NCBI GenBank assembly: GCA_905234595.1
Contig: CAJOID010000016.1
Location: 19,728 to 65,277 of the forward strand
Length of the DNA: 45,550 nucleotides
Reading direction: 5' to 3'
Origin: an uncultured Lachnospiraceae bacterium
Lineage (GTDB): Bacteria; Bacillota; Clostridia; Lachnospirales; Lachnospiraceae
A program made the translations under genes and the position numbers. Shown here piece by piece: positions 1 through 8,668 of the stretch. Numbering within the stretch: position 1 is the stretch's first letter; each line of letters opens with the position of its first letter. The notes beneath the pieces were generated by a model. It was not told where the DNA came from and searched no databases. It saw only the letters and a program-made list of their open reading frames with translations.

Positions 1-1
1 A

Positions 2-1624
2 GCGGTCAGCATCTCGGTATCACCGACGAGTCTTTCTCTGGAAGCAGGCAAAAGCGGAAGCGTCAGTGCATCGGTTTCCGGGACGGATAACACATCTGTT
101 ACATGGAGCAGTTCCAATGAGTCGGTGGCCACCGTATCCGGGGGAACCGTAAATGCCGTATCTGCAGGAACGGCCACCATCACGGCTACGAGTAATGCTG
201 ACAGTTCCAAAAGCGCATCGTGTACTGTAACGGTATCTGCCACTGCAGCTACTGTTTCGAGCGTGGAACTGAATCAATCAAACATGAATCTGTCGGTCGG
301 AGACAGCTCTTCACTGACAGTCACTGTTAAGATGTCTGACGGCAGCACGAACAATTCCGTCAGCTGGTCATCATCCGACAGCAGTATCGTAACAGTCGCA
401 GGAGGCAGCCTGAGTGCAAAAAAAGCCGGAACTGCGACAATCACCGCAACCAGTACTGCAGATTCATCCCAAAAAGCCACCTGCACGGTGACTGTAGTTG
501 ATAAGGCAGTCGCCAATATTTCTCTGAGCACTACATCGGTATCTATCAAGGTGGGTGCTACATCCAAGGTCGCTGCAAATGTGACCGGTACATCCGATAC
601 GACCGTGACCTGGACATCCAAGGATACATCCATAGCAACGGTCGAGAGCGACGGTACTATCAAGGGTGTTAAAGCCGGCTCGACCACCGTCACCGCGACA
701 CTTAAGGCCGATACGACAAAGACTGCTACTGTATCGGTAACCGTTACTTCCTCCGTGGACCCTAACGGCAAGCTGGTGGATTCATCAGGCAGACAGGTGT
801 ATATCAAGAACTCCGACGGAACCTACAGAGAAGCCAAGATTTCTGATTATGAAGGATCAGAAGGATTCTATATCAAGGGCGGATCCGGTGATGCAGTCTA
901 TAAATACACCGGCTGGCAGACCATAGACGGCTCTACATACTTTTTCAATAAAGACGGTAACTACGTGACCGGTGAGCAGGTCATACAGGGTGCGAAGTAC
1001 ACTTTCTCATCGGATGGACATCTGCAGGCAGGCAGTGGTACTATGGGTATAGATGTGTCCAAGTGGAACGGCAATATAGACTGGAATGCTGTGCGAAACT
1101 CAGGCGTATCCTATGTCATCATCAGATGCGGATACAGAGGTTCGACCACGGGCGCGCTGATCGAGGATCCGAAGTTCAGGGCCAATATCAAAGGCGCCAA
1201 AGCAGCCGGCATCGCAGTCGGAGCGTACTTCTTCACGCAGGCCGTGAATGAGGTCGAGGCTGTCGAAGAAGCATCCATGGCGATAGGACTCTGTAGCGGC
1301 TATGGCTTAAGCCTGCCGATATTCCTGGATGTGGAGCACTCCGGAGGACGCGGGGACTCGATAGACGCCGGAACCAGGACTGCAGTATGCAAGGCTTTCT
1401 GCAATACGGTGCGTAACTCCGGATACGGAGCAGGTATCTATGCAAATAAGACCTGGTTTACCAGCTACATGAACGCATCGCAGCTCACGGGATACAAGAT
1501 CTGGCTTGCGCAGTATGCAGCCACACCCACCTACACCGCCACTCGCTACGACTACTGGCAGTATACCTCCAAAGGCTCAGTCGCCGGTATAAGCGGTAAC
1601 GTAGACATGAACATAAGGTATTAG
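2..1624 (+). CDS. GH25 lysozyme with Big_2 repeats and cell-wall-binding repeats (5' end outside window)
   Basis: The reading frame is open from base 2 without a start, so the N-terminus and any signal peptide lie upstream of the window. About 540 residues are visible. Residues 1-80, 81-167 and 168-250 are three Ser/Thr-rich Big_2 (bacterial Ig-like) repeats, each with a W(S/T)S(S/K) strand and a GTATITAT or GSTTVTAT strand. Residues about 255-340 carry aromatic repeats (GWQTIDGSTYFFNKDG, then a second copy) like choline/cell-wall-binding repeats. From about residue 348 a complete GH25 muramidase domain begins (MGIDVSKWNG), with the first catalytic Asp at about 351 and the D-x-E pair (LDVE) at about 443-445. 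GH25 enzymes cleave the MurNAc-GlcNAc bond of peptidoglycan. The Ig-like and wall-binding repeats suggest a secreted, wall-attached remodelling enzyme. It ends TAG. Confidence 0.93.
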   Translation, partial: AVSISVSPTSLSLEAGKSGSVSASVSGTDNTSVTWSSSNESVATVSGGTVNAVSAGTATITATSNADSSKSASCTVTVSATAATVSSVELNQSNMNLSVGDSSSLTVTVKMSDGSTNNSVSWSSSDSSIVTVAGGSLSAKKAGTATITATSTADSSQKATCTVTVVDKAVANISLSTTSVSIKVGATSKVAANVTGTSDTTVTWTSKDTSIATVESDGTIKGVKAGSTTVTATLKADTTKTATVSVTVTSSVDPNGKLVDSSGRQVYIKNSDGTYREAKISDYEGSEGFYIKGGSGDAVYKYTGWQTIDGSTYFFNKDGNYVTGEQVIQGAKYTFSSDGHLQAGSGTMGIDVSKWNGNIDWNAVRNSGVSYVIIRCGYRGSTTGALIEDPKFRANIKGAKAAGIAVGAYFFTQAVNEVEAVEEASMAIGLCSGYGLSLPIFLDVEHSGGRGDSIDAGTRTAVCKAFCNTVRNSGYGAGIYANKTWFTSYMNASQLTGYKIWLAQYAATPTYTATRYDYWQYTSKGSVAGISGNVDMNIRY

Positions 1625-1629
1625 CGAGT

Positions 1630-1780
1630 GTCCTTTACGAGCAATACCTTAACGAGCAATTCTCGTAGAGAATCGCGAGTCTAAGATACTAATAGTAAGA
1701 CTAAGGACGAGACAAAATAGTTCTCCGCAGCGAGGACTAACGGGCCGCAGCAAGGAGAATCTATTTTGGTCGAGTCCGAG
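1630..1780. repeat. Intergenic double hairpin between GH25 gene and rfbB
   Basis: This 171-base gap holds two consecutive imperfect hairpins. The first is bounded by GTCCTT (1630-1635) and AAGGAC (1703-1708), with an inner GATTCT/AGAATC-type stem. The second has arms 1713-1726 and 1754-1768 (CAAAATAG-TTCTCC against GGAGAATCTATTTTG, one bulged base), and weaker pairing continues outward to about 1702 and 1780. The loop of the second contains a direct repeat, CCGCAGC(G/A)AGGA. There is no U-tract, so an intrinsic terminator is unlikely. No clear sigma-A promoter is visible for rfbB here. It may be a processing or attenuation structure in a continuous polysaccharide transcript. Confidence 0.6.
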
Positions 1781-1795
1781 TAATGAGGAAAGAAT

Positions 1796-2878
1796 ATGCA
1801 TACTTACTTAGTAACCGGCGGCGCCGGTTTCATCGGCTCCAACTACATCCACTACATGTTCCGCAAATACGGCGACTCAATCCGTATCATCAACGTGGAC
1901 AAACTCACATACGCGGGCAATCTCGAGAATCTGAAGGATATCGAGAACCGCCCGAACTACTCCTTTGTCCGCGCTGATATCTGTGACAAGGATGCGATAT
2001 CCGCCATTTTTGCAAAAGAAGATATCGACAGGGTCGTACATTTCGCCGCAGAATCACATGTTGATCGAAGCATCGAGACCCCCGAGGTTTTCGTACAGAC
2101 CAACGTGATCGGAACCGCGGTGATGCTCAACTGTGCCAAGGCTGCCTGGGAACTGCCCGACGGGACGTTCAAGCCCGATCACAAGTTCCTGCATGTCAGC
2201 ACCGATGAGGTATACGGATCGCTCGAAGAGGACGGCGGTTATTTCTATGAGACCACCCCGTATGCACCGCACAGCCCTTATTCGGCGTCCAAGGCCGGAT
2301 CCGATATGCTGGTCAAGGCGTATATGGATACATATAAGTTCCCTGCGAATATCACTAACTGCTCGAATAATTACGGCCCGTATCAGTTCCCCGAAAAACT
2401 GATCCCGCTGATCATCAACAACGCTCTTCAGGGCAAGCAGCTGCCCGTATACGGCGATGGTAAGAATGTCCGCGACTGGCTCTTCGTTGAAGATCATGCC
2501 AAGGCTATCGATATGGTACAGGAGAAGGGCAAGCTCTTCGAGACTTACAATGTCGGCGGTCATAATGAGAAACAGAATATCGAGATCATCCACATCATCC
2601 TCGATACGCTTCGTGAGATGCTGCCCGAGTCCGATCCCAGACGTGCGAATGTCACGGATGATCTGATCACATATGTGACGGACCGAAAGGGGCATGACCG
2701 CAGATATGCGATCGCTCCCGATAAGATCAAAGCCGAGATAGGCTGGGAGCCCGAGACCATGTTTGCCGAGGGTATCCGCAAGACGATCAAATGGTTCTTC
2801 GAGAACGAAGAGCGGATGAAGAACGTGACCAGCGGCGATTATGAGAAATACTACGATTCGATGTACTCGAACAGGTAA
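1796..2878 (+). CDS. rfbB: dTDP-glucose 4,6-dehydratase
   Basis: This 360-residue protein converts dTDP-glucose to dTDP-4-keto-6-deoxyglucose, the second step of dTDP-rhamnose synthesis, using bound NAD. The extended short-chain dehydrogenase pattern is intact: the Rossmann motif GGAGFIGS at residues 8-15, STDEVYG near 135-141 (the T-D-E set that distinguishes 4,6-dehydratases), and the catalytic YxxxK at Tyr162/Lys166 (YSASK). The length matches the RmlB family. The start ATG at 1796 has a purine-rich GAGGAAAG site just upstream. The substrate would come from RfbA (6538) and the product would go to RfbC (8884). These genes are interspersed with surface-glycan genes, so the sugar is probably built into that glycan. 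Confidence 0.96.
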   Translation: MHTYLVTGGAGFIGSNYIHYMFRKYGDSIRIINVDKLTYAGNLENLKDIENRPNYSFVRADICDKDAISAIFAKEDIDRVVHFAAESHVDRSIETPEVFVQTNVIGTAVMLNCAKAAWELPDGTFKPDHKFLHVSTDEVYGSLEEDGGYFYETTPYAPHSPYSASKAGSDMLVKAYMDTYKFPANITNCSNNYGPYQFPEKLIPLIINNALQGKQLPVYGDGKNVRDWLFVEDHAKAIDMVQEKGKLFETYNVGGHNEKQNIEIIHIILDTLREMLPESDPRRANVTDDLITYVTDRKGHDRRYAIAPDKIKAEIGWEPETMFAEGIRKTIKWFFENEERMKNVTSGDYEKYYDSMYSNR

Positions 2879-2886
2879 TCATTCTT

Positions 2887-3822
2887 ATGGATAAGATTGC
2901 AGTACTGATCCCCTGCTATAACGAAGAAAAGACTATAGAGAAAGTCGTGACCGACACCAAGCGTGCACTGCCCGATGCCGTTGTCTACGTGTATGATAAC
3001 AATTCCACCGATGCTACGGCCGAGATAGCGGAGCGTGCCGGTGCGGTAGTACGCCATGAGTACGTGCAGGGCAAGGGTGCCGTGATCCGCAGGATGTTCC
3101 GTGAGATCGACGCCGAGTGTTATGTGATGGTGGACGGCGATGACACCTATCCGATGGAGTTCGCACCGGAGATGGTTGAGAAAGTCATAAAGTACAACTC
3201 CGATATGGTGGTCGGCGACCGCCTTTCGTCCACATATTTTACGGAAAATAAGCGCCCCTTCCACAATATGGGCAATTCACTGGTCCGCGCCACGATCAAC
3301 CGTCTTTTTGACTGCGAGATCAAGGATATAATGACAGGATTCCGCGCATTCAGCTATAACTTCGTGAAGACTTTTCCGGTTCTGTCCAGAGGCTTCGAGA
3401 TAGAGACCGAGATGACGATCCATGCGGTATATAACCACATGCAGATCGACAATGTGATCATCGAATATCGTGACCGTCCCGAGGGCTCGGAGTCCAAGCT
3501 GAACACGTATTCCGACGGATTTAAGGTCCTGTTTACGATAGTGAAGCTCTACAAGGACTACAAGCCGATGGCGTTTTTCTCACTGCTCGCACTGTTGCTG
3601 GCGGTGCTGTCCACGGTATTTCTCATCCCGGTACTGGTCGATTATGCGCGTACCGGTCTGGTTGAGAAGTTCCCGACGCTCATAGTATGCTGCTTCGTAT
3701 ATCTGGCGGCGATACAGTCGCTTTTCAGCGGACTGATACTGTCCAATCTGGCACTGGCTAACCGCCGTGAGTTCGAGTTTAACTTAACTACCCTGAAATC
3801 CCGCATCGATCATATGGACTGA
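2887..3822 (+). CDS. GT2 family glycosyltransferase, polyprenyl-phosphate sugar synthase type
   Basis: This 311-residue protein has an N-terminal GT-A domain starting IAVLIPCYNEEKTIEKVV, a DNNSTD nucleotide-sugar motif and a DGDDTYP metal-binding (DxD) motif near residue 85. The pattern matches dolichol/polyprenyl-phosphate mannose or glucose synthases. Two hydrophobic helices (about residues 225-250 and 260-285) follow the catalytic domain, as in the membrane-anchored members. The likely job is transfer of a sugar from a nucleotide donor to undecaprenyl phosphate on the cytoplasmic face. That lipid-linked sugar would suit the GT-C-like membrane protein at 4990. It starts 8 bases after the rfbB stop, so the two are probably co-transcribed. 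The sugar cannot be told from sequence. Confidence 0.88.
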   Translation: MDKIAVLIPCYNEEKTIEKVVTDTKRALPDAVVYVYDNNSTDATAEIAERAGAVVRHEYVQGKGAVIRRMFREIDAECYVMVDGDDTYPMEFAPEMVEKVIKYNSDMVVGDRLSSTYFTENKRPFHNMGNSLVRATINRLFDCEIKDIMTGFRAFSYNFVKTFPVLSRGFEIETEMTIHAVYNHMQIDNVIIEYRDRPEGSESKLNTYSDGFKVLFTIVKLYKDYKPMAFFSLLALLLAVLSTVFLIPVLVDYARTGLVEKFPTLIVCCFVYLAAIQSLFSGLILSNLALANRREFEFNLTTLKSRIDHMD

Positions 3823-3838
3823 TGCGGCGCTCCCGATT

Positions 3839-4999
3839 ATGAACAAGAGACTTCATGGTCTCGATCTGTACAGGATCATCGGCTGTGCGTTCGTGATCAT
3901 CAATCATTGCAATTCCAAAGTTCTGGCCCAGGTTACGCCTAAGTCGCTCGCGTGGTATGTGACTGTGGGCGTTATCTTTATCACCAAGATCACGGTGCCC
4001 GGATTCTTCATGATCACCGGTTGCAATCTGTTGCACCGGGACTTCGACCTCCCTTCTTATAGAAAAAGGATCGTAAGGATAGCTGTCGACCTCTTAGTAT
4101 TCTCGCTGTTTTATTACGTATGGAGATGCATTGCGCATACATATCCGGTCGGAGTGCCGGAAGGAGCGTCCGCGCTGCAGACGGCCGGCATTTATATCAC
4201 AGACTTCATCCGTGTACTCTGGCGTGAGGGTGCTACGGATGCCTTCTGGTATCTGTATACCTATCTGGGGCTGATGATCATGATGCCGGTATTTCAGAGA
4301 GTGGCGGGGATGTTCTATGGAGAGAGTTCCGGTCCCGTAGATGCGAGTTCAGAAAACGTCCGATTCGCGAACTTGGGTTCCGGCGGTGTGTTCAGCAGAC
4401 GGATTCTCATCCGGACCATCCTGGTAGCCTTGATATACGTTTCCCTGATCCCTTCAATATGTATACTGTGGCCCGCAGCAGCACTTAACCCGAACTTCGA
4501 GCTTCCGATGATAGTCTGTGCCGTGATGTACCTCTTCATCGGACATGCGTGTTATCTGTACAGAAAAGAACTTCGTGCCGGAGAGGGCCTGATGATCAGG
4601 GATCTGTGGCTTATCGGCGTATTTTTGGCAGCCTTTGTCGTTAACATGATCCTGTCCGGAGCGGAGTACCGTGTAAGCGATGGGACGTCATTCGTATCGT
4701 ATTCTGAGATAGAGACGCTCTTTATGGTCATCGAGAGCGTGGCTGTATACTGTTTCCTCATCAAAATGCGTGCGGACGGAGCATTCGGCCGCGCGATCTC
4801 ATTCCTTGCACCCGCTACGTTCGGCATATACCTCTTCGCGGATTTCGTCTGCTCGAATACACACCTGATCTACTGGAATATGTGCAGGTTTATGAACAGG
4901 CTTTTTGCAGTGGCCATCCAGGATGTTGCCGCCATAACTGCTGCATTGTGTATAGTACTGTTACTGAGACTCATCCCGGAGGTGCGTAAGTGGATCTGA
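3839..4999 (+). CDS. Membrane O-acyltransferase, acyltransferase 3 family
   Basis: This 386-residue polytopic protein starts with the acyltransferase-3 signature: HGLDLYRIIGC followed by a conserved His in the first membrane helix (VIINHCN). About ten hydrophobic segments follow to the end. Family members such as OatA, WecH and many O-antigen acetylases add acetyl or succinyl groups to sugars at the membrane. Here the glycan context points to O-acylation of the polysaccharide made by this locus. A hydrophilic loop around residues 160-185 (rich in Ser, Gly and Asn) separates the two halves. It begins 16 bases after the preceding gene and overlaps the next one by 10 bases, which suggests translational coupling. 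The acyl donor and the target sugar are not evident. Confidence 0.87.
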   Translation: MNKRLHGLDLYRIIGCAFVIINHCNSKVLAQVTPKSLAWYVTVGVIFITKITVPGFFMITGCNLLHRDFDLPSYRKRIVRIAVDLLVFSLFYYVWRCIAHTYPVGVPEGASALQTAGIYITDFIRVLWREGATDAFWYLYTYLGLMIMMPVFQRVAGMFYGESSGPVDASSENVRFANLGSGGVFSRRILIRTILVALIYVSLIPSICILWPAAALNPNFELPMIVCAVMYLFIGHACYLYRKELRAGEGLMIRDLWLIGVFLAAFVVNMILSGAEYRVSDGTSFVSYSEIETLFMVIESVAVYCFLIKMRADGAFGRAISFLAPATFGIYLFADFVCSNTHLIYWNMCRFMNRLFAVAIQDVAAITAALCIVLLLRLIPEVRKWI

Positions 5000-6405
5000 A
5001 TACGGAAAAGAAGAACTTCGCGCCTCATACAGCCAAATGGTTTACCGTGATCTCTGTCCTGGTGATCATAGGTGCTTTTCTCGTCGCCTGCATGATCTCG
5101 ATGCTCTCGGAATTCGGCAAACATCCCGATGAATATGACGTCAGGGCCTGCATGGACTGGTGTATGGACCGGTGGATATGGCCGGATATGCGTCAGATGG
5201 GTACGGGACTGGGCAACACATACAGCGGCTATGGCTATACCAAGGTGTGCAACTATACACCGTATTTCCTGATATTCAGCAAGATATCCCGGATTTTCAT
5301 GCAATTCATGGGCGATCTCCCGTATTTCCGTGTACCAAATCTTATTTTAATGGCGATCATGACAGTTTATATCGCCCGTAAACTGCGCGATAACAACTGG
5401 CTGATGCTTGGTTTCGGCATATGTGTACAGGCCTGGTATATCTTTTCATACGTGACTGCGGACGCCGAGGATTTCCTGCTGGCGTTCATCAGTATCGCAA
5501 TGCTGGCCGACCGCGACAGCCTGCTTTGGAAGACCGTCGGAACTGCCCCCGGTCCTTATGGCCCGAACCGCAGTGAGCCACATTCAGTTGACCTGCACTC
5601 GACAGATGTGCGCTGTATCATAAGCTGCATCCTCCTCGGTATCCTCTACGGCCTTATGCTCCTCGGGAAACCCTATTATTACGCGACTCTTGTACTTACC
5701 CTGATCGTTCTGACACACTCATTAATTAAATCAGAAATTAATAATCGCAAACAGATCCTGACCCGCTATATCCTGATCCTTGTCGTTGCTCTCGCCATAT
5801 GGGGCGGCCGTGCACTGCTCGATGTGCATTATTACGGACTCGATAAAGCACAGGCAAAGGCCGAGATGTCGGCGATGTATTCGGATTATGACAAGAACCC
5901 CACCACTCCGGTGGAAGAACAGGCAACCACCTATCACATGGCTTCCAAGGGATATGCCCTGACGGACCTTTTTGAGTATCAGCCGAAGTGGTTTGCACTG
6001 TCTTATAAAACATATGCGGCAGCGAGTATATACTATGAAGGACATATGGTCTTTTTCACCATCATGGCAATCCTTTATATCGCGATTTATTCAAGTCTCG
6101 GGATTTATCTGTGCAGAAACGGAGATGCACCTCTGTTCATTCTTGTCACCGTACTCAATGTCGGAAGTGTCGCGGCTTCCGTGCTCAATTCGTGGCTGAT
6201 CGACTGCCAGCCTCAGGGCCGGTATCTGCTGCCGATCGCACTCTCAACCTGCTATCTGGGCAGTCGTGCCCGCGGATTGTGGGAGAAAAGAGCTTTTTGC
6301 CTGACAGTTCTTACGGCTGCATGCATATCATTGCTTTTCTTCGGGCTCGTGGAGACACGCACCCTGATCGACCTCGGATACGTCAGAGAACTTCTTAAGT
6401 ACTGA
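4990..6405 (+). CDS. Polytopic membrane protein, probable GT-C fold glycosyltransferase
   Basis: This 471-residue membrane protein starts at a GTG overlapping the end of the acyltransferase gene. After the first membrane helix comes an extracytoplasmic loop with HPDEYDVRACMDW. An HPDE motif in this position is typical of GT-C enzymes that use lipid-linked sugars, such as the PIG-B/PMT-like mannosyltransferases. At least nine more hydrophobic helices follow. A hydrophilic loop at about residues 175-205 is cytoplasmic or external. No family can be named with confidence. Next to a polyprenyl-phosphate sugar synthase (2887), the simplest reading is transfer of a side-chain sugar on the outer face of the membrane. 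A flippase or a polymerase are alternatives. Confidence 0.72.
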   Translation: MDLNTEKKNFAPHTAKWFTVISVLVIIGAFLVACMISMLSEFGKHPDEYDVRACMDWCMDRWIWPDMRQMGTGLGNTYSGYGYTKVCNYTPYFLIFSKISRIFMQFMGDLPYFRVPNLILMAIMTVYIARKLRDNNWLMLGFGICVQAWYIFSYVTADAEDFLLAFISIAMLADRDSLLWKTVGTAPGPYGPNRSEPHSVDLHSTDVRCIISCILLGILYGLMLLGKPYYYATLVLTLIVLTHSLIKSEINNRKQILTRYILILVVALAIWGGRALLDVHYYGLDKAQAKAEMSAMYSDYDKNPTTPVEEQATTYHMASKGYALTDLFEYQPKWFALSYKTYAAASIYYEGHMVFFTIMAILYIAIYSSLGIYLCRNGDAPLFILVTVLNVGSVAASVLNSWLIDCQPQGRYLLPIALSTCYLGSRARGLWEKRAFCLTVLTAACISLLFFGLVETRTLIDLGYVRELLKY

Positions 6406-6427
6406 CACCTCCGCACTTCCGCGGCTG

Positions 6428-6456
6428 TTTCAAATCATCCCCTTTTGTGATAAAAT
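6428..6456 (+). promoter_or_regulatory. Putative sigma-A promoter for rfbA, extended -10
   Basis: An extended -10 (TGA then TAAAAT, 6448-6456) is preceded at 17 bases by a weak -35, TTTCAA (6428-6433). Transcription would begin near 6463, giving a leader of about 75 bases that contains the hairpins listed next. This is the clearest promoter inside the first polysaccharide region, and it suggests rfbA and its followers can be expressed apart from rfbB. Confidence 0.55.
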
Positions 6457-6459
6457 TAG

Positions 6460-6506
6460 ATTTGCGGTTTATTGCCGCAAATCGCAAGAATGCTATGCAT
6501 TCTTGC
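6460..6506 (+). promoter_or_regulatory. Two tandem perfect hairpins in the rfbA leader
   Basis: The first hairpin has 8-base arms ATTTGCGG (6460-6467) and CCGCAAAT (6475-6482) around a 7-base loop. The second has perfect 10-base arms GCAAGAATGC (6484-6493) and GCATTCTTGC (6497-6506) around TAT. Neither is followed by a U-tract. They fill the 5' half of the predicted rfbA leader, and the ribosome site (GGAGG at 6528-6532) lies 20 bases downstream. They may stabilise the mRNA or bind a regulator. Confidence 0.6.
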
Positions 6507-6537
6507 TGATATCTATGTGATTAATCCGGAGGTGACC

Positions 6538-7407
6538 ATGAAAGGTATCATACTCGCCGGTGGATCCGGCACGAGATTATATCCGCTGACTAAGGCTATA
6601 TCTAAGCAGATCATGCCTGTATATGATAAACCGATGATCTATTATCCGCTCTCGACACTGATGCTGGCCGGGATCAGGGAGATACTGATCATCTCGACGC
6701 CCAGGGATCTGCCCGTGTTTGAAGAACTCTTCGGGACAGGAGAGCAGCTGGGGCTCAGATTCGAGTATGCCGTGCAGGAGATCCCCAGAGGACTTGCGGA
6801 TGCCTTTATCATAGGAGCCGATTTCATCGGTGATGATAACGTGGCCCTGGTCCTCGGTGATAACATCTTCTACGGTCAGAGTTTCTCCAGGGTTCTGCGT
6901 GAGGCTGCCGCCAGAGAAAAGGGCGCTACCATCTTCGGATATTATGTACGCGATCCGAGAGAGTACGGCGTGGTCGAGTTCGATGAGAACGGCATGGCCG
7001 TATCCATTGAGGAGAAGCCTGAGCATCCCAAGAGCAATTATGCCGTGCCGGGCCTGTATTTCTATGATAATGATGTCGTGGACATCGCGGCCAACGTGAA
7101 GCCCTCCGCCAGAGGCGAGATAGAGATCACGAGCATCAATAACGAGTACCTAAGCCGTGGCGTGCTGCATGTGGAGACACTGGGACGCGGTTTCGCATGG
7201 CTGGATACGGGTAATCACGATTCGCTGCTGGATGCGGCTGATTTCGTATCCGCTTTTCAGAAGAGACAGGGACTGTATATCTCCTGTATCGAGGAGATCG
7301 CATATAAGAGAGGCTTCATTGATAAGGAACAGCTGGTGAAACTGGCCGAGCCTCTGCACAAGACTGATTACGGCAAGTACCTGCTTGAGGTGGCCGAAGG
7401 ACTGTAA
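6538..7407 (+). CDS. rfbA: Glucose-1-phosphate thymidylyltransferase
   Basis: This 289-residue enzyme makes dTDP-glucose from glucose-1-phosphate and dTTP, the first step towards dTDP-rhamnose. It starts [18 protein letters not shown], the nucleotidyltransferase P-loop-like GGxGTRL motif at residues 8-14, followed by the conserved [15 protein letters not shown] block and the EKP motif ([10 protein letters not shown]). Length and order match RmlA. The frame is open upstream to a TTG at 6472, but the ATG at 6538 has a strong CCGGAGG site and gives the family's exact N-terminus. Glucose-1-phosphate can come from PgcA (18946). The GH25 gene follows after only 3 bases. Confidence 0.96.
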   Translation: MKGIILAGGSGTRLYPLTKAISKQIMPVYDKPMIYYPLSTLMLAGIREILIISTPRDLPVFEELFGTGEQLGLRFEYAVQEIPRGLADAFIIGADFIGDDNVALVLGDNIFYGQSFSRVLREAAAREKGATIFGYYVRDPREYGVVEFDENGMAVSIEEKPEHPKSNYAVPGLYFYDNDVVDIAANVKPSARGEIEITSINNEYLSRGVLHVETLGRGFAWLDTGNHDSLLDAADFVSAFQKRQGLYISCIEEIAYKRGFIDKEQLVKLAEPLHKTDYGKYLLEVAEGL

Positions 7408-7410
7408 TTC

Positions 7411-8661
7411 ATGAGATCTAAGTGGGTCAGGCAATCTATTCTGATGGGAGTGTTCATGGTCATCGGCATCATCGTGCTGGTGCTTCTGACCAATTGGGAT
7501 ACCATCAGGCGCAAGTTCGGGCGGCCTGCCCCGGCTCCGGTGGTTGCGTCCGATCCCGAGGCTGAGGGCGGACAGATCGGTGATGACCTGAGCGGCTTTA
7601 TGCAGGACGAATCCTTTTTTGACAAAGGATCGTCGACGTTCCAGTCAGATGTGAACATTGAGACAGGGACTAAAGTCAATGTGATGATGGACTCCATCGG
7701 CCAGGACTTAAGGATCATGGTCATAGATGCGATGGGACATCTGGTGACAGGACAGGAGTTCGCTGCCGATGTCGAGGGTGTCGGGATCTATACCGATGAT
7801 GACAGGGACGGGATCATATATGTCGAGCATCTGCGCGAGGGAGACTATTTCGTCAAACTGGCCGAGATTGAGGGATATATAGTTCCCAGAACCAAGACCA
7901 TGATCAAGATCAGCAAGGATCTGGAGTTCAAGGCGCTCAGCGATATCGCCTTTCTCGTGCTGACCGAAGATCAGGTCGATGTGAAGATAGAGGATACCGA
8001 GAACAGGTCGGCCCAGTATGAGGGCGACGGTTCCGAGAATATAGATGCGGATGCCTACAAGGATGTGGGCAAACTGGGCATAGATGTGTCCGGCCATAAC
8101 GGCGAGATCGATTGGGAGGCCGTGAAGGACGCCGGTATCGACTTCGCGATCGTCAGATGCGGGTACAGAGGTGCTTCATCGGGATCGCTGATCCTGGATT
8201 CGTACTTTAAGGAGAATATGCGCGGCGCGATCAAGGCCGGGATCCCTGTGGGTGTGTACTTTTTCTCACAGGCGGTGAACGAGACCGAAGCGATCGAGGA
8301 AGCCAGCATGGTCGTGGAGGAGTGCAAGCTCTACATGCTGGATCTGCCGATATTCATAGATTCCGAGTCGGCGGGCGGCTCGGGACGCGCCGATGATCTG
8401 GATGTGGAGAAAAGGACCGCCATAACCAGGGCCTTCTGCGAGACTATCACGAATTCGGGTTATGAAGCCGGCGTATACGCTTCCAAGAACTGGTGGAATA
8501 AGAAGATCGACGCCGAGCAGCTGACTCTCTATCATGCATGGCTTGCGCAGTACACCGAAGAGCCCGACTACGAAGGCTACTACGACTACTGGCAGTACAC
8601 CTCCAAGGGCACGATCGACGGCATCGAAGGCCGCGTGGATTTGAACATACGCTATAGATAA
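7411..8661 (+). CDS. Membrane-anchored GH25 lysozyme with a Cna-B-like domain
   Basis: This 416-residue protein has one N-terminal membrane helix (about residues 10-28, LMGVFMVIGIIVLVLL) with a basic start, so it is a signal anchor with the enzyme outside. Residues about 95-185 form a beta-rich domain with DRDGIIYVEHLREGDYFVKL and EIEGYIVP, resembling the prealbumin-like (Cna-B/SpaA) folds of surface proteins. The GH25 domain runs from about 222 to the end (LGIDVSGHNG); the catalytic Asp is at about 225 and the D-x-E pair (IDSE) at 317/319. It is a paralogue of the GH25 gene at the left edge; the domains share AFC.T..NSGY.AG.YA and YDYWQYTSKG. It probably trims peptidoglycan where the glycan is attached or exported. 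It sits directly behind rfbA. Confidence 0.93.
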   Translation: MRSKWVRQSILMGVFMVIGIIVLVLLTNWDTIRRKFGRPAPAPVVASDPEAEGGQIGDDLSGFMQDESFFDKGSSTFQSDVNIETGTKVNVMMDSIGQDLRIMVIDAMGHLVTGQEFAADVEGVGIYTDDDRDGIIYVEHLREGDYFVKLAEIEGYIVPRTKTMIKISKDLEFKALSDIAFLVLTEDQVDVKIEDTENRSAQYEGDGSENIDADAYKDVGKLGIDVSGHNGEIDWEAVKDAGIDFAIVRCGYRGASSGSLILDSYFKENMRGAIKAGIPVGVYFFSQAVNETEAIEEASMVVEECKLYMLDLPIFIDSESAGGSGRADDLDVEKRTAITRAFCETITNSGYEAGVYASKNWWNKKIDAEQLTLYHAWLAQYTEEPDYEGYYDYWQYTSKGTIDGIEGRVDLNIRYR

Positions 8662-8668
8662 TATAAGG

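Noticed and set aside
6472-6537. Longer N-terminus for RfbA from TTG 6472 or ATG 6490.
   Set aside because: It would add residues absent from the family and pass through the hairpins. ATG 6538 has a strong ribosome site and the exact family start.
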